Both the position numbers and the translations under genes were made by a program. A stretch of 64,000 bases of DNA, from assembly GCF_040706535.1 (NCBI RefSeq), contig NZ_JAPDRJ010000001.1, positions 2,108,001-2,172,000 on the forward strand, written 5' to 3'. The notes under the pieces are model-generated. The model saw only the letters and a program-made list of their open reading frames with translations. It was not told the DNA's origin and did not search any database. Each line of letters starts with the position of its first letter. Within the stretch, counting starts at the first letter, position 1. Of the stretch, positions 26,931-37,973 are shown piece by piece. The stretch comes from Lentisalinibacter orientalis. GTDB taxonomy: Bacteria; Pseudomonadota; Gammaproteobacteria; Steroidobacterales; Woeseiaceae.

Positions 26931-27007
26931 GGTGGACGTAGCTCAGTTGGTAGAGCCCCGGGTTGTGATCCCGGTCGTCGTGGGTTCGAGTCCCATCGTC
27001 CACCCCA
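26931..27007 (+). tRNA. tRNA-His (GTG)
   Basis: 77 nt including the encoded extra G at position -1 opposite C73, the histidine identity pair, and CCA. Anticodon GTG at 26965-26967. A perfect TATAAT (26910-26915 region) with a GC-rich discriminator lies just upstream and may act as an extra promoter, although no good -35 box is seen. Confidence 0.97.
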
Positions 27008-27032
27008 GTTCTTTCAAGCGCTCTAATCGGAA

Positions 27033-27108
27033 GGGCCGTTAGCTCAATTGGCAGAGCAGTGGACTCTTAATCCATTGGTTGTAGGTTCGATTCCTACACG
27101 GCCCACCA
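27033..27108 (+). tRNA. tRNA-Lys (CTT)
   Basis: 76 nt with CCA. Acceptor GGGCCGT / ACGGCCC; anticodon loop CTCTTAA with anticodon CTT at 27066-27068. Last tRNA of the cluster. Confidence 0.95.
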
Positions 27109-27127
27109 TTTTCCCGCTTCCGCTCAT

Positions 27128-27552
27128 GTGGGAGGGCCTTCAGGCCCGACCCGCATTTTGCTAGGTGAAGCACATTTCTTTCTGCGTTGGCCCGCCATCG
27201 ACTGGGGCGGACTGCGGCGGACGCTCGCTCGGACGTCCTGTCCTCCCTCGCTTCGGCCAGACCTCCTTCCCGCCGTCATGGCTCCAGTCGGTCCGGACGA
27301 CCCCCGCACTCCGCCCCAGCCGCTGACGGGCCCGTAGCCGAGCGTGTTGCGCCATCAGCAGACGCTGCTGACCGGCAGTTCCTGCACGCCACCGCGAGGC
27401 GGCCGTCATGCGGGGGTATCCATCGCCGCGACCTTTTGTCGGGAGCAAGATGGATAGCCCCGCAGGGCGGCCATAATAGAAGGGGATAGGGCAGGAAGAG
27501 ATCGGGCCTGAAGGCCCTCCCACAGCGGGATCGGGCCTGAAGGCCCTCCTAC
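27128..27552. repeat. Compound structured repeat, copy 2
   Basis: About 425 bp between tRNA-Lys and the convergent regulator gene, with no gene. Left REP 27128-27150; right end has two REPs (27501-27523, 27530-27552). Long inverted arms at 27189-27217 and 27302-27333 of GGCCCGCCATCGACTGGGGC type. Then a small hairpin (TCAGCAG / CTGCTGA) and the GCGGGGGTATCCAT hairpin near 27399-27472. The last REP supplies the TAG stop of the regulator gene. Confidence 0.85.
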
Positions 27553-30200
27553 GGTTTTGGCATCAGCCAGGGTTCGTTGTGGATGCGCAGCGTCGCCTCC
27601 ATGCGGTTCTGCACGTTCAGCTTGGTCAGGATCGAGGAGACGTGGTGTTCGACGGTGCGCTTCGAGCGCGAGAGCTGCTCCGAGATCTCGGCGTTGCTCG
27701 CCCCCTGCACCATCAGCGCCAGGATGTCCTGCTCCCGGCGAGTGAGGCCCAGCGGATGGTTGCGCGCGGCCTTGTAGGGTCCGCGGCGGGTGCGCGGCAG
27801 CCGGTTGGCAACGCCCAGGACCTTCGCTACCCGGCTGGTCTTCTCCAGCGCCGCGGCTGCCTCGATGCGGCGGAAGATCTTCGCGGCGCTGGCGAGCGCC
27901 TCGGCGGCTCCGTCGCCCTGCACCTGTAGCCAGGCCAGGCCGGCGGAGTAGGGGGCGCCGAGAGCGAGCCACTGCTTCGCCGCGCCGGCCGGGTCGCCTG
28001 CGATCTCGGCGGCGTAGGGCGCCGGCGAGTCGGCGGTGAAGGCCTCCGGCGCCTCCATGCCCTCGATGCCCAGGCGGCGCGCCCAGGCCGCCGCGTCGCC
28101 CGCGCTCCACTGGTTCATGCGCTCTGCGCCCATCGACCACAGTGCCTCCAGGTGCGGTATCGCCGCTTCCGGGTCGTCGCGCAGCCAGGCCGCCTCCACG
28201 AAACCGAGACGCACCGGGATCATGTACTGGAGCTCGTCGGTGGCAATGGCGTCCTGCATCGCCCGGTCCAGCAACTCGTCGGCGTCCGGCTCGCCCAGGC
28301 GCAGGCGGGCGCGGGCGAGGACGATCAGCGCCGGCAGGCGCATCAGCAGCGTCAGCCGGTCGAGGTTCTGCACGCCCTCGGCGATGGTCTCCGCATCCCT
28401 GAGCCGCCCCTGCTCGAGGCGCAGCTGGGCCTGGCGTCCGACCAGGTAGTGGGTCCAGGCGTCGAGGTCGTGCTGGGTATCGAAGGCAATGCCCTCGGAG
28501 ATGATCCGCTCGGCCAGGGTGAAGTCCCGGAAGTCGACGCCGTATTCGGCCAGGTTGGTGTAAACCCGCGCGGCATGCTCGTGCAGGCCGTGGCGCGAGG
28601 CCAGCGCCAGGCTCTCCTCCAGCTGGGAAATGCCTTCCTTGTTGCCGCGGAACGCCCGGGCGGTGCCCACGTTGTTCAACGCGTGCACCTTCACCTCCAC
28701 CGCGTCCAGCTCGTCCGCCAGTTCGATGGCACGTTCGCCCCAGCGGACGGCCTCGTCCATGCGGTCGTTCAGCATGTGCAGCTGGGAGCGCAGGCTGTAG
28801 GCCATGGCCCGCTCGGCGGACGGCGGCGCGCTCTCCAGCACGCGGATGGCCTCGTCGGCGAAGCGGTCCGCCTCGCCGGCTTCGCCACGGTACCAGTGCA
28901 TGCGGGAGAGCCAGCGCAGGTTTTCGCCCACCTTGTCCATGCGCTCCAGCGCCCGCCACAGGGTGATGGCGTAACGGCGCGCCTCGATCACGTCGTCGTC
29001 GATGCCGAGCGCGAGCCCCGCCTCGTAGGCCCAGCTCTCGTACAGGGTGGCGGCCAGCTGCGGCGTGGCCTCGTCCACGAAGCGCAGCGCGGTGGCGAGG
29101 TGCGCGGCGGCTTCCCGGTGCCCGCCTACCTGCGCCGCCACTTCCGCCGCCCTTGGCGCGAACTCCAGCACCTTCGCCGCATCCAGCGCGCCTGCGGCAT
29201 GGAAAACCAGCTGATCCAGGCTCGGCGGTACCGGTAAAGCCAGGTAGGCGGCCAGGATGCGCCCGTGCGCCGCTTTCTGCCGGCTCGCGGACAGCCGTTC
29301 GAGCGTGGCGAGCCGGGCCAGCTCGTGGCGGAAGTGCAGACCGTCGGCTTCCCCGTGCACCAGCAGATTGCGGCCGACGGCGGCCATGGCGAGGGTCTCG
29401 CCGGCCTCCCCGAACAGCGGCTCCAGCAGCGCCGCCGGGATGCCGCCGGGGATGAGGCTGACGGTCTCCAGGAATTCCCGTTCCGCCGGCGCCAGTCGAT
29501 TCAGCCGGGCATTGACGGCGTCGCGCACCGAGGCAGGAATGGCCCGTTCGCCGGGGCTCCCGTAGGCGAGCAGCTCGGAGACGAAGAACGGATTGCCTTC
29601 CGTGATCTCGTAGAGCTCGTCGGCGCTGTAGCCGGAGTCAGCGCACAGCTGGCCGACGCCCGCCGGCGTCAGCGGCTGCAGGTCTATGCGCCACGTGAAC
29701 GAGGGCGGCAGCTCGCCGAGCACGTGGGTGAGCGGATGGTCGTGGTCGATCTCGTCGTTGCGATAGGTGACCACCAGCAGGGTGCGCATCATCGCCACGC
29801 GGCGGCCGAGGAACTTCAGGAAGTCGAGCGTGGCGTGGTCCGCCCAGTGGACGTCTTCCATGATGAGCACGGTGGTGGCGGGGTTTCGCTCCAGCTCTTC
29901 GACCACGGCCTGGAACAGCTGGATGGGCGGCGCGCCCTCGTCGAGCAGCTCGCGTATGCGGGAGCCGAGGCCGAGCGCCATGTCGTGCACCGGTCCCAGC
30001 GGGCGGGGCGTGAACAGGGAGTCGCAGCCGCCCCACACCACGTTGCTGTCCGGCTCGAGCCGCCGGCGCAGCTCCTCGGTGAGCGTGGTCTTGCCGATGC
30101 CCGCCTCGCCGCCCACCAGCGCGATGGCGCCCTGGCCGCCGTCGGCGCGCTCCCTGAGCGCCAGTAGTGTCGACAGCGGCTCTTCCCGCTCTATCAGCAA
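27549..30200 (-). CDS. Large ATP-binding LuxR-type transcriptional regulator (LAL/MalT-like)
   Basis: 883 residues. N-terminal AAA/STAND ATPase with Walker A GGEAGIGKTT (about 30-39) and a Walker B-like LIMEDVHWAD (about 111-120); a long helical tetratricopeptide-like middle (about 340-790); and a C-terminal LuxR helix-turn-helix (about 815-875, LTRREQDILALMVQGAS). This is the LAL regulator plan, in which a ligand and ATP drive assembly and activation. No target operon is adjacent: it sits alone between tRNAs, flanked by compound repeats 2 and 3. A palindromic site upstream of its start could be autoregulatory. Stop codon lies in a REP. Ligand and targets unknown. Confidence 0.88.
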   Translation of the reverse strand: MLIEREEPLSTLLALRERADGGQGAIALVGGEAGIGKTTLTEELRRRLEPDSNVVWGGCDSLFTPRPLGPVHDMALGLGSRIRELLDEGAPPIQLFQAVVEELERNPATTVLIMEDVHWADHATLDFLKFLGRRVAMMRTLLVVTYRNDEIDHDHPLTHVLGELPPSFTWRIDLQPLTPAGVGQLCADSGYSADELYEITEGNPFFVSELLAYGSPGERAIPASVRDAVNARLNRLAPAEREFLETVSLIPGGIPAALLEPLFGEAGETLAMAAVGRNLLVHGEADGLHFRHELARLATLERLSASRQKAAHGRILAAYLALPVPPSLDQLVFHAAGALDAAKVLEFAPRAAEVAAQVGGHREAAAHLATALRFVDEATPQLAATLYESWAYEAGLALGIDDDVIEARRYAITLWRALERMDKVGENLRWLSRMHWYRGEAGEADRFADEAIRVLESAPPSAERAMAYSLRSQLHMLNDRMDEAVRWGERAIELADELDAVEVKVHALNNVGTARAFRGNKEGISQLEESLALASRHGLHEHAARVYTNLAEYGVDFRDFTLAERIISEGIAFDTQHDLDAWTHYLVGRQAQLRLEQGRLRDAETIAEGVQNLDRLTLLMRLPALIVLARARLRLGEPDADELLDRAMQDAIATDELQYMIPVRLGFVEAAWLRDDPEAAIPHLEALWSMGAERMNQWSAGDAAAWARRLGIEGMEAPEAFTADSPAPYAAEIAGDPAGAAKQWLALGAPYSAGLAWLQVQGDGAAEALASAAKIFRRIEAAAALEKTSRVAKVLGVANRLPRTRRGPYKAARNHPLGLTRREQDILALMVQGASNAEISEQLSRSKRTVEHHVSSILTKLNVQNRMEATLRIHNEPWLMPKP

Positions 30201-30249
30201 ACGAAGTTCCCCAACGCCGGGCCCGGAAAGGTCCGACAGTCCAGATCAT

Positions 30250-30284
30250 CCCAAATATAGGTATCCAAGTATCCGAAATTTGGG
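30250..30284. promoter_or_regulatory. Candidate operator upstream of the LAL regulator
   Basis: Perfect 7-bp inverted arms CCCAAAT (30250-30256) and ATTTGGG (30278-30284) surround two direct copies of GTATCC. It lies 50-85 bp before the regulator start codon in an A/T-richer island. The remainder of 30201-30493 holds no other gene I can support. Confidence 0.4.
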
Positions 30285-30407
30285 TACAGGATGGCAAAAA
30301 AACAGGGGTGCCCACGCAGGTCATCACGGCGGCGATGTGCTGGAATTGAGACACTCATGCAATGCTCCGCCACACAATCCATCCTGGCCCGGAGGGCAGA
30401 CCGCCTC

Positions 30408-30482
30408 ATGCATATCCGGCCTGCATTCAGGGCGCTCATCTTCCTCTTCCTGATGTTGTTGCTGAGCGTCGGTCTCGCCTGA
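30408..30482 (+). CDS. Possible small hydrophobic peptide
   Basis: 24 codons encoding MHIRPAFRAL followed by a hydrophobic helix (IFLFLMLLLSVGLA). GGAGGG occurs about 12 bases upstream, a slightly long spacing. It would be a single-span membrane peptide. No homologue is recognised and length is too short for confidence; it may be chance. Confidence 0.2.
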   Translation: MHIRPAFRALIFLFLMLLLSVGLA

Positions 30483-30493
30483 CCCCGCCCCAG

Positions 30494-30883
30494 GTAGGAG
30501 GGCCTTCAGGCCCGATCCTGCCAGCCTCGACCCCACGTTCTATCGACGTTGGCCCGCCATCGGGCGGACAAGGGTCGCGGGGACGCTCAGTCGGACGTCC
30601 TGTCCTCCCTCGCTTCGGCCAGGCCTCCTTCCCGCCGTCTTGGCTCCAGTCGGCCCGGACGACCCCGCCACCCTTGTCCGCCCGCTGACGGGCCCGCGGC
30701 CGAGAGGCACGGCACCAGTCAGCGGGCGTTGCTGACTGGCAGCGCCTTCACGCCACCGCGAGGCGGCCGTCATGCGGGGGTATCCATCGCCGCGACCTTT
30801 TGTCGGGAGCAAGATGGATACCCCCGCAGGGCGGCCACAATAGAAGGGGGGTCTGGCAGGATCGGGCCTGAAGGCCCTCCTAC
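30494..30883. repeat. Compound structured repeat, copy 3
   Basis: About 390 bp with REP ends at 30494-30516 and 30861-30883, GTAG heads outward. Long arms contain CGGACAAGGG / CCCTTGTCCG, differing from copies 1, 2 and 4 while staying complementary. A CCAGTCAG / CTGACTGG hairpin and the GCGGGGGTATCCAT hairpin follow. It lies between the divergently oriented regulator and tRNA-Leu; 30884-30941 holds the tRNA-Leu leader with a TACAAT -10-like box. Confidence 0.85.
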
Positions 30884-30941
30884 ACGCGTATCGTCGCTTG
30901 CGTTACAATTGCCTGTTCGGTGAGCGCGCTCCCGAGACCGG

Positions 30942-31026
30942 GCGAAAGTGGCGGAATTGGTAGACGCGCAGGATTTAGGTTCCTGTGGGGCAACCCGTGA
31001 GAGTTCGAGTCTCTCCTTTCGCACCA
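30942..31026 (+). tRNA. tRNA-Leu (TAG)
   Basis: 85 nt with CCA and the long variable arm of class II tRNAs. Acceptor GCGAAAG / CTTTCGC, anticodon loop TTTAGGT with anticodon TAG. Precedes tig. Confidence 0.96.
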
Positions 31027-31048
31027 CTCGACCCGGGTGGGTCCCGGG

Positions 31049-31087
31049 CCGGTCCCGGTTCTGTAGGGAGCGGGCCGCCTTTTTTTT
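31049..31087 (+). terminator. Rho-independent terminator after tRNA-Leu
   Basis: CGGTCCC (31050-31056) pairs with GGGAGCG (31066-31072), one mismatch, followed by GC-rich bases and eight T residues (31080-31087). It lies 35 bases before the tig start, so tig needs its own promoter or read-through. Confidence 0.5.
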
Positions 31088-31122
31088 GTCACGGTTCAAA
31101 GTAATTACGGATGTCCGAGAAC

Positions 31123-32412
31123 ATGCAGGTTTCAGTGGAAGCCACCGGTAATCTGGAGCGACGCCTGCGCGTCGAGGTGCCGGCTGAGCGCATCAACAAA
31201 GAGATCGAGAACCGGCTGCGCCGGGTCGGCAAGACCGCCAAGATCAAGGGATTCCGCCCGGGCAAGGTGCCCGCCAAGGTGATCCGTCAGCGCTACGGCG
31301 ATCAGGTGCGCCAGGAAGTGCTCTCGGAGATGATGCAGACCAGCTACTCCGAGGCCCTGCAGCGCGAGAGTCTCGTGCCCGCCGGCGGCCCGCAGATCCA
31401 GCCCGAGAAGGCCGGCGACGAGGGTCTGGTCTACACGGCCACCTTCGAGGTCTACCCGGAGGTGGAGCTCAGGGACCTGGACAAGATCTCGGTCACCCGT
31501 CCCGTGGTCGAGATCCGCGCGGCCGACGTGGACGAGATGATGGAGAATCTCCGCCGGCAGAAGGCCGAATGGGAGAACGTCGAGCGGCCGGCCGCCGAGG
31601 GTGACAAGGTCATTGTCGATTTCGAGGGTTCCATCAAGGGCGAGCCCATCGAGAACGGCAAGGGCGAGAAGATTCCGGTGATCCTGGGCGAGGGCCGCAT
31701 GATCGAGGACTTCGAGAAGGCGCTCACCGGCGTTGCCGCCGGCGACGAGAAGACCTTCAAGGTCAAGTATCCCAAGGACTATCCCGCCGAGGACCTGGCC
31801 GGCAAGAAGGCGGAGTTCAAGGCCGTGGTCCACGAGGTGCAGGCCCAGGTGCTGCCGCCGCTGGACGAGGACCTGGCGAAGGCCTACGGCGTCGAAGAGG
31901 GCGGCGTCGAGCAGCTGCGCGCGGATGTCGAGGACAACATGCGCCAGGAACTCGAGGGCCGCATCAAGGCGGACATGAAGAACCAGGCCATGGAAGGGCT
32001 CCTCAGCCACAATCCGCTGGAGGTCCCGGAGGCCCTGGTGCAGCAGGAGTCGCAGTCGCTGCAGAAAGACGCCATGCAGCGCATGGGGATCGAGGATCCC
32101 GAGCAGGCACCGGAACTGTCCAACTTCCGCGAGATGGCGGAGCGCCGCGTGCGCCTCGGCCTGCTGGTGCAGCAGCTGATCAGCGACAAGGACATCCAGC
32201 TCGACACGGACCGGCTGCGGGCCAAGGTGGAGGAGATGTTCGCCGGCTACGATCAGTCCGAGCAGCTCGTCTCCGCCTACCTGGGCAACCAGGACTTCAT
32301 CTCCCGGCTGGGCCCGGTGGTGCTGGAGGAGCAAGCCGTCGACTGGCTGATAGACAACGGCCAGACGGAAGAAAAGAAGGTGCCCTTCAAAGACTACATG
32401 CAGACCCCGTAG
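31123..32412 (+). CDS. tig: Trigger factor
   Basis: 429 residues from ATG 31123 (MQVSVEATGNLERRL), the family's standard start; an ATG four codons earlier (31111) is also possible. Ribosome-binding motif GFRPGKVP (in the N-terminal domain), an FKBP-type isomerase domain (about 150-250) and the helical C-terminal chaperone domain. Acts on nascent chains at the ribosome exit. Heads the tig-clpP-clpX-lon-hupB block. Its TAG stop is followed by GAGCGCGG, like a decayed REP head, with a full REP 9 bases on. Confidence 0.97.
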   Translation: MQVSVEATGNLERRLRVEVPAERINKEIENRLRRVGKTAKIKGFRPGKVPAKVIRQRYGDQVRQEVLSEMMQTSYSEALQRESLVPAGGPQIQPEKAGDEGLVYTATFEVYPEVELRDLDKISVTRPVVEIRAADVDEMMENLRRQKAEWENVERPAAEGDKVIVDFEGSIKGEPIENGKGEKIPVILGEGRMIEDFEKALTGVAAGDEKTFKVKYPKDYPAEDLAGKKAEFKAVVHEVQAQVLPPLDEDLAKAYGVEEGGVEQLRADVEDNMRQELEGRIKADMKNQAMEGLLSHNPLEVPEALVQQESQSLQKDAMQRMGIEDPEQAPELSNFREMAERRVRLGLLVQQLISDKDIQLDTDRLRAKVEEMFAGYDQSEQLVSAYLGNQDFISRLGPVVLEEQAVDWLIDNGQTEEKKVPFKDYMQTP

Positions 32413-32420
32413 GAGCGCGG

Positions 32421-32497
32421 GTAGGAGGGGCTTCAGCCCCGACCCTGACCACAGGAAAACGTCAACCGAAGCATGTAGGAGGGCCTTCAGGCCCGAT
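32421..32497. repeat. Two REP units between tig and clpP
   Basis: Same-orientation units at 32421-32443 (palindrome GGGGCTTCAGCCCC) and 32475-32497 (GGGCCTTCAGGCCC). The sequence before the second, ACCGAAGCAT, is also found before the REP at 39976, so the repeat unit there extends beyond the palindrome. Confidence 0.85.
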
Positions 32498-32559
32498 TCC
32501 GAAACGCAGGGAATCTGACTGGCGCGCACACACGAATTGAATCGCCGAGGCAAGAAAGT

Positions 32560-33195
32560 ATGAACGAAACCGCAATGAACCTGGTGCCGATGGTGGTCGA
32601 GCAGACCGCCCGGGGCGAGCGCGCCTACGACATCTTCTCGCGGCTGCTGAAAGAGCGGGTGGTGTTCGCCGTGGGCCCCGTGGAAGACGGCATGGCGAAC
32701 CTCATCGTCGCCCAGCTCCTGTTCCTGGAGTCCGAGAACCCGGACAAGGACATCCACCTGTACATCAACTCGCCGGGCGGCGTGGTGACGGCCGGGCTCT
32801 CGGTCTACGACACCATGCAGTTCGTGAAATGCGACGTGAGCACCATCTGCGTGGGCCAGGCGGCCAGCATGGGCGCTCTGCTGCTGGCAGGCGGCGCGGC
32901 GGGCAAGCGTTTCGCGCTGCCCCATTCGCGCATCATGGTCCACCAGCCCAGCGCGGGCTTCCAGGGCCAGGCGACGGACATCGACATCCACGCCCGGGAG
33001 ATCCTGGAGATGAAGCGCCGGCTGAATCACATCCTCGCCCACCACACCAAGCAGAGCGTGGAGAAGATCGAGCACGACACCGAGCGCGACAATTTCATGA
33101 GCAGCCAGGCGGCCGTGGACTACGGCCTGATCGACACCGTGCTCGAGCGCCGCACCGAACTGGGTTCGACGGAGGGCTCGCCCGTCAAGAAATAG
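32560..33195 (+). CDS. clpP: ATP-dependent Clp protease proteolytic subunit
   Basis: 211 residues. Catalytic triad Ser103 (GQAASMGA), His128 (MVHQP) and Asp177 (ERDNF). Forms the tetradecameric peptidase chamber served by ClpX, encoded next. The N-terminal residues probably form a cleaved propeptide, as in E. coli. A small hairpin (AGACGA / TCGTCT) follows the gene near 33216-33232, and a candidate clpX promoter lies beyond it. Confidence 0.98.
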   Translation: MNETAMNLVPMVVEQTARGERAYDIFSRLLKERVVFAVGPVEDGMANLIVAQLLFLESENPDKDIHLYINSPGGVVTAGLSVYDTMQFVKCDVSTICVGQAASMGALLLAGGAAGKRFALPHSRIMVHQPSAGFQGQATDIDIHAREILEMKRRLNHILAHHTKQSVEKIEHDTERDNFMSSQAAVDYGLIDTVLERRTELGSTEGSPVKK

Positions 33196-33232
33196 CCGCT
33201 GGTTATAAGGCCGCGAGACGAGACATTCGTCT

Positions 33233-33262
33233 TTGCACGCCCGCACTTGCGCATGTTATATA
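33233..33262 (+). promoter_or_regulatory. Candidate clpX promoter
   Basis: TTGCAC (33233-33238), 18-base spacer, TATATA (33257-33262) in the clpP-clpX gap, upstream of an AAGGA ribosome-binding site and ATG 33319. Confidence 0.4.
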
Positions 33263-33318
33263 AACCGGGTCTGAATGAGGCGTTCTGCGCGTAAAGACGC
33301 GGCCGGGAAGGAAATATT

Positions 33319-34638
<1,320 letters not shown>

Positions 34639-34678
34639 GACTGCCGCCCGGGCGGCGGCAGCCGTCCCTTCGACGGGA

Positions 34679-34706
34679 CTTGATCGGCCGTCTCCCGGCC
34701 CCATAT
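34679..34706 (+). promoter_or_regulatory. Predicted sigma32 heat-shock promoter for lon
   Basis: CTTGAT (34679-34684) and CCCCATAT (34699-34706), 14 bases apart, match the heat-shock consensus CTTGAA-N13-17-CCCCATNT except for one base in the -35 element. It lies 125 bases before the lon start, after two hairpins (34640-34680) that close the clpX transcript region. Confidence 0.65.
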
Positions 34707-34830
34707 CCCGTGTCAATCCGACCGTGAATCCGGGTATCCTGTGGCAGTAGAAAGGCAACGGGTATCCGCTGAATCCGCACACTCCCCGTCTCCCGCGCGC
34801 CGGGAGGCTACAAGCCACGAGGTCTGATCA

Positions 34831-37266
<2,436 letters not shown>

Positions 37267-37397
37267 TCGGGACGATGCGTTGCGCAGCGCCGCAATTGCA
37301 GTCATGGGCGCTTTAGGAGTAGTCTGCCCGTTGAAACAGGGGGGTGGCGGACTGTCCGTGCCTGAAATTTCTTGAGGAAGTCATTCGAGGGTGAGTA

Positions 37398-37670
37398 ATG
37401 AACAAAGCTGAACTGATCGAAGCCGTTGCCGATTCAGCCGACCTTTCCAAGGCGGATGCGACGCGTGCCGTGGACGCTGTCCTGGACAGCATCACCGGTG
37501 CCCTGAAGCAGGGCAACACTGTCTCGCTGGTAGGCTTCGGAACCTTCTCGGTGAAGCACCGCGCTGCACGCACCGGGCGCAACCCGCGCACGGGCGAAAG
37601 CATCCAAATCAGCGCCAGCAATGTGCCCGGATTCAAGGCTGGCAAAGGCCTGAAGGATGCCGTAAACTAG
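37398..37670 (+). CDS. hupB: DNA-binding protein HU
   Basis: 90 residues beginning MNKAELIEAVADSA, with the GFGTFSVKHRAARTGRNP arm that inserts in the DNA minor groove. Nucleoid protein; position after lon is that of hupB. A GC hairpin (CACCGGG / CCCGGTG, about 37684-37701) follows the stop without a T run. Confidence 0.97.
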   Translation: MNKAELIEAVADSADLSKADATRAVDAVLDSITGALKQGNTVSLVGFGTFSVKHRAARTGRNPRTGESIQISASNVPGFKAGKGLKDAVN

Positions 37671-37751
37671 CCGGCCTTTCGGCACCGGGCTCGCCCGGTG
37701 TCGTGCTGCAGGGAGGTCGAAAGACCGCCTGATCGAACCGTCGGAACGCCC

Positions 37752-37827
37752 GGGTGCTTAGCTCAGCTGGGAGAGCGTCGCCCTTACAAGGCGAAGGTCG
37801 GGGGTTCGATCCCCTCAGCACCCACCA
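37752..37827 (+). tRNA. tRNA-Val (TAC)
   Basis: 76 nt with CCA. Acceptor GGGTGCT / AGCACCC, anticodon loop CTTACAA with anticodon TAC. Confidence 0.97.
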
Positions 37828-37832
37828 GCAAT

Positions 37833-37909
37833 GGAGTGGTAGTTCAGCTGGTTAGAATACCGGCCTGTCACGCCGGGGGTCGCGGGTTCGAGTCCCGTCC
37901 ACTCCGCCA
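37833..37909 (+). tRNA. tRNA-Asp (GTC)
   Basis: 77 nt with CCA. Acceptor GGAGTGG / CCACTCC, anticodon loop CTGTCAC with anticodon GTC, discriminator G. Follows tRNA-Val after five bases and shares its transcript. Confidence 0.97.
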
Positions 37910-37916
37910 TAAGAAG

Positions 37917-37945
37917 AAGGGCCTCCACGCGGAGGCCCTTCGTTT
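37917..37945 (+). terminator. Rho-independent terminator after tRNA-Val/tRNA-Asp
   Basis: AAGGGCCTCC (37917-37926), loop ACGC, GGAGGCCCTT (37931-37940), then CGTTT. A perfect 10-bp stem eight bases after tRNA-Asp. Confidence 0.85.
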
Positions 37946-37973
37946 ATGAGGGTATCGCTTCAGAGTTCACGCC

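Noticed and set aside
27187..27489. Similar 60-124 codon open frames in all five compound repeats (MARHR...DVLSS type)
   Set aside because: Differences between copies mostly change amino acids, no ribosome-binding site is consistent, frames are open on both strands, and stems rather than codons are kept.
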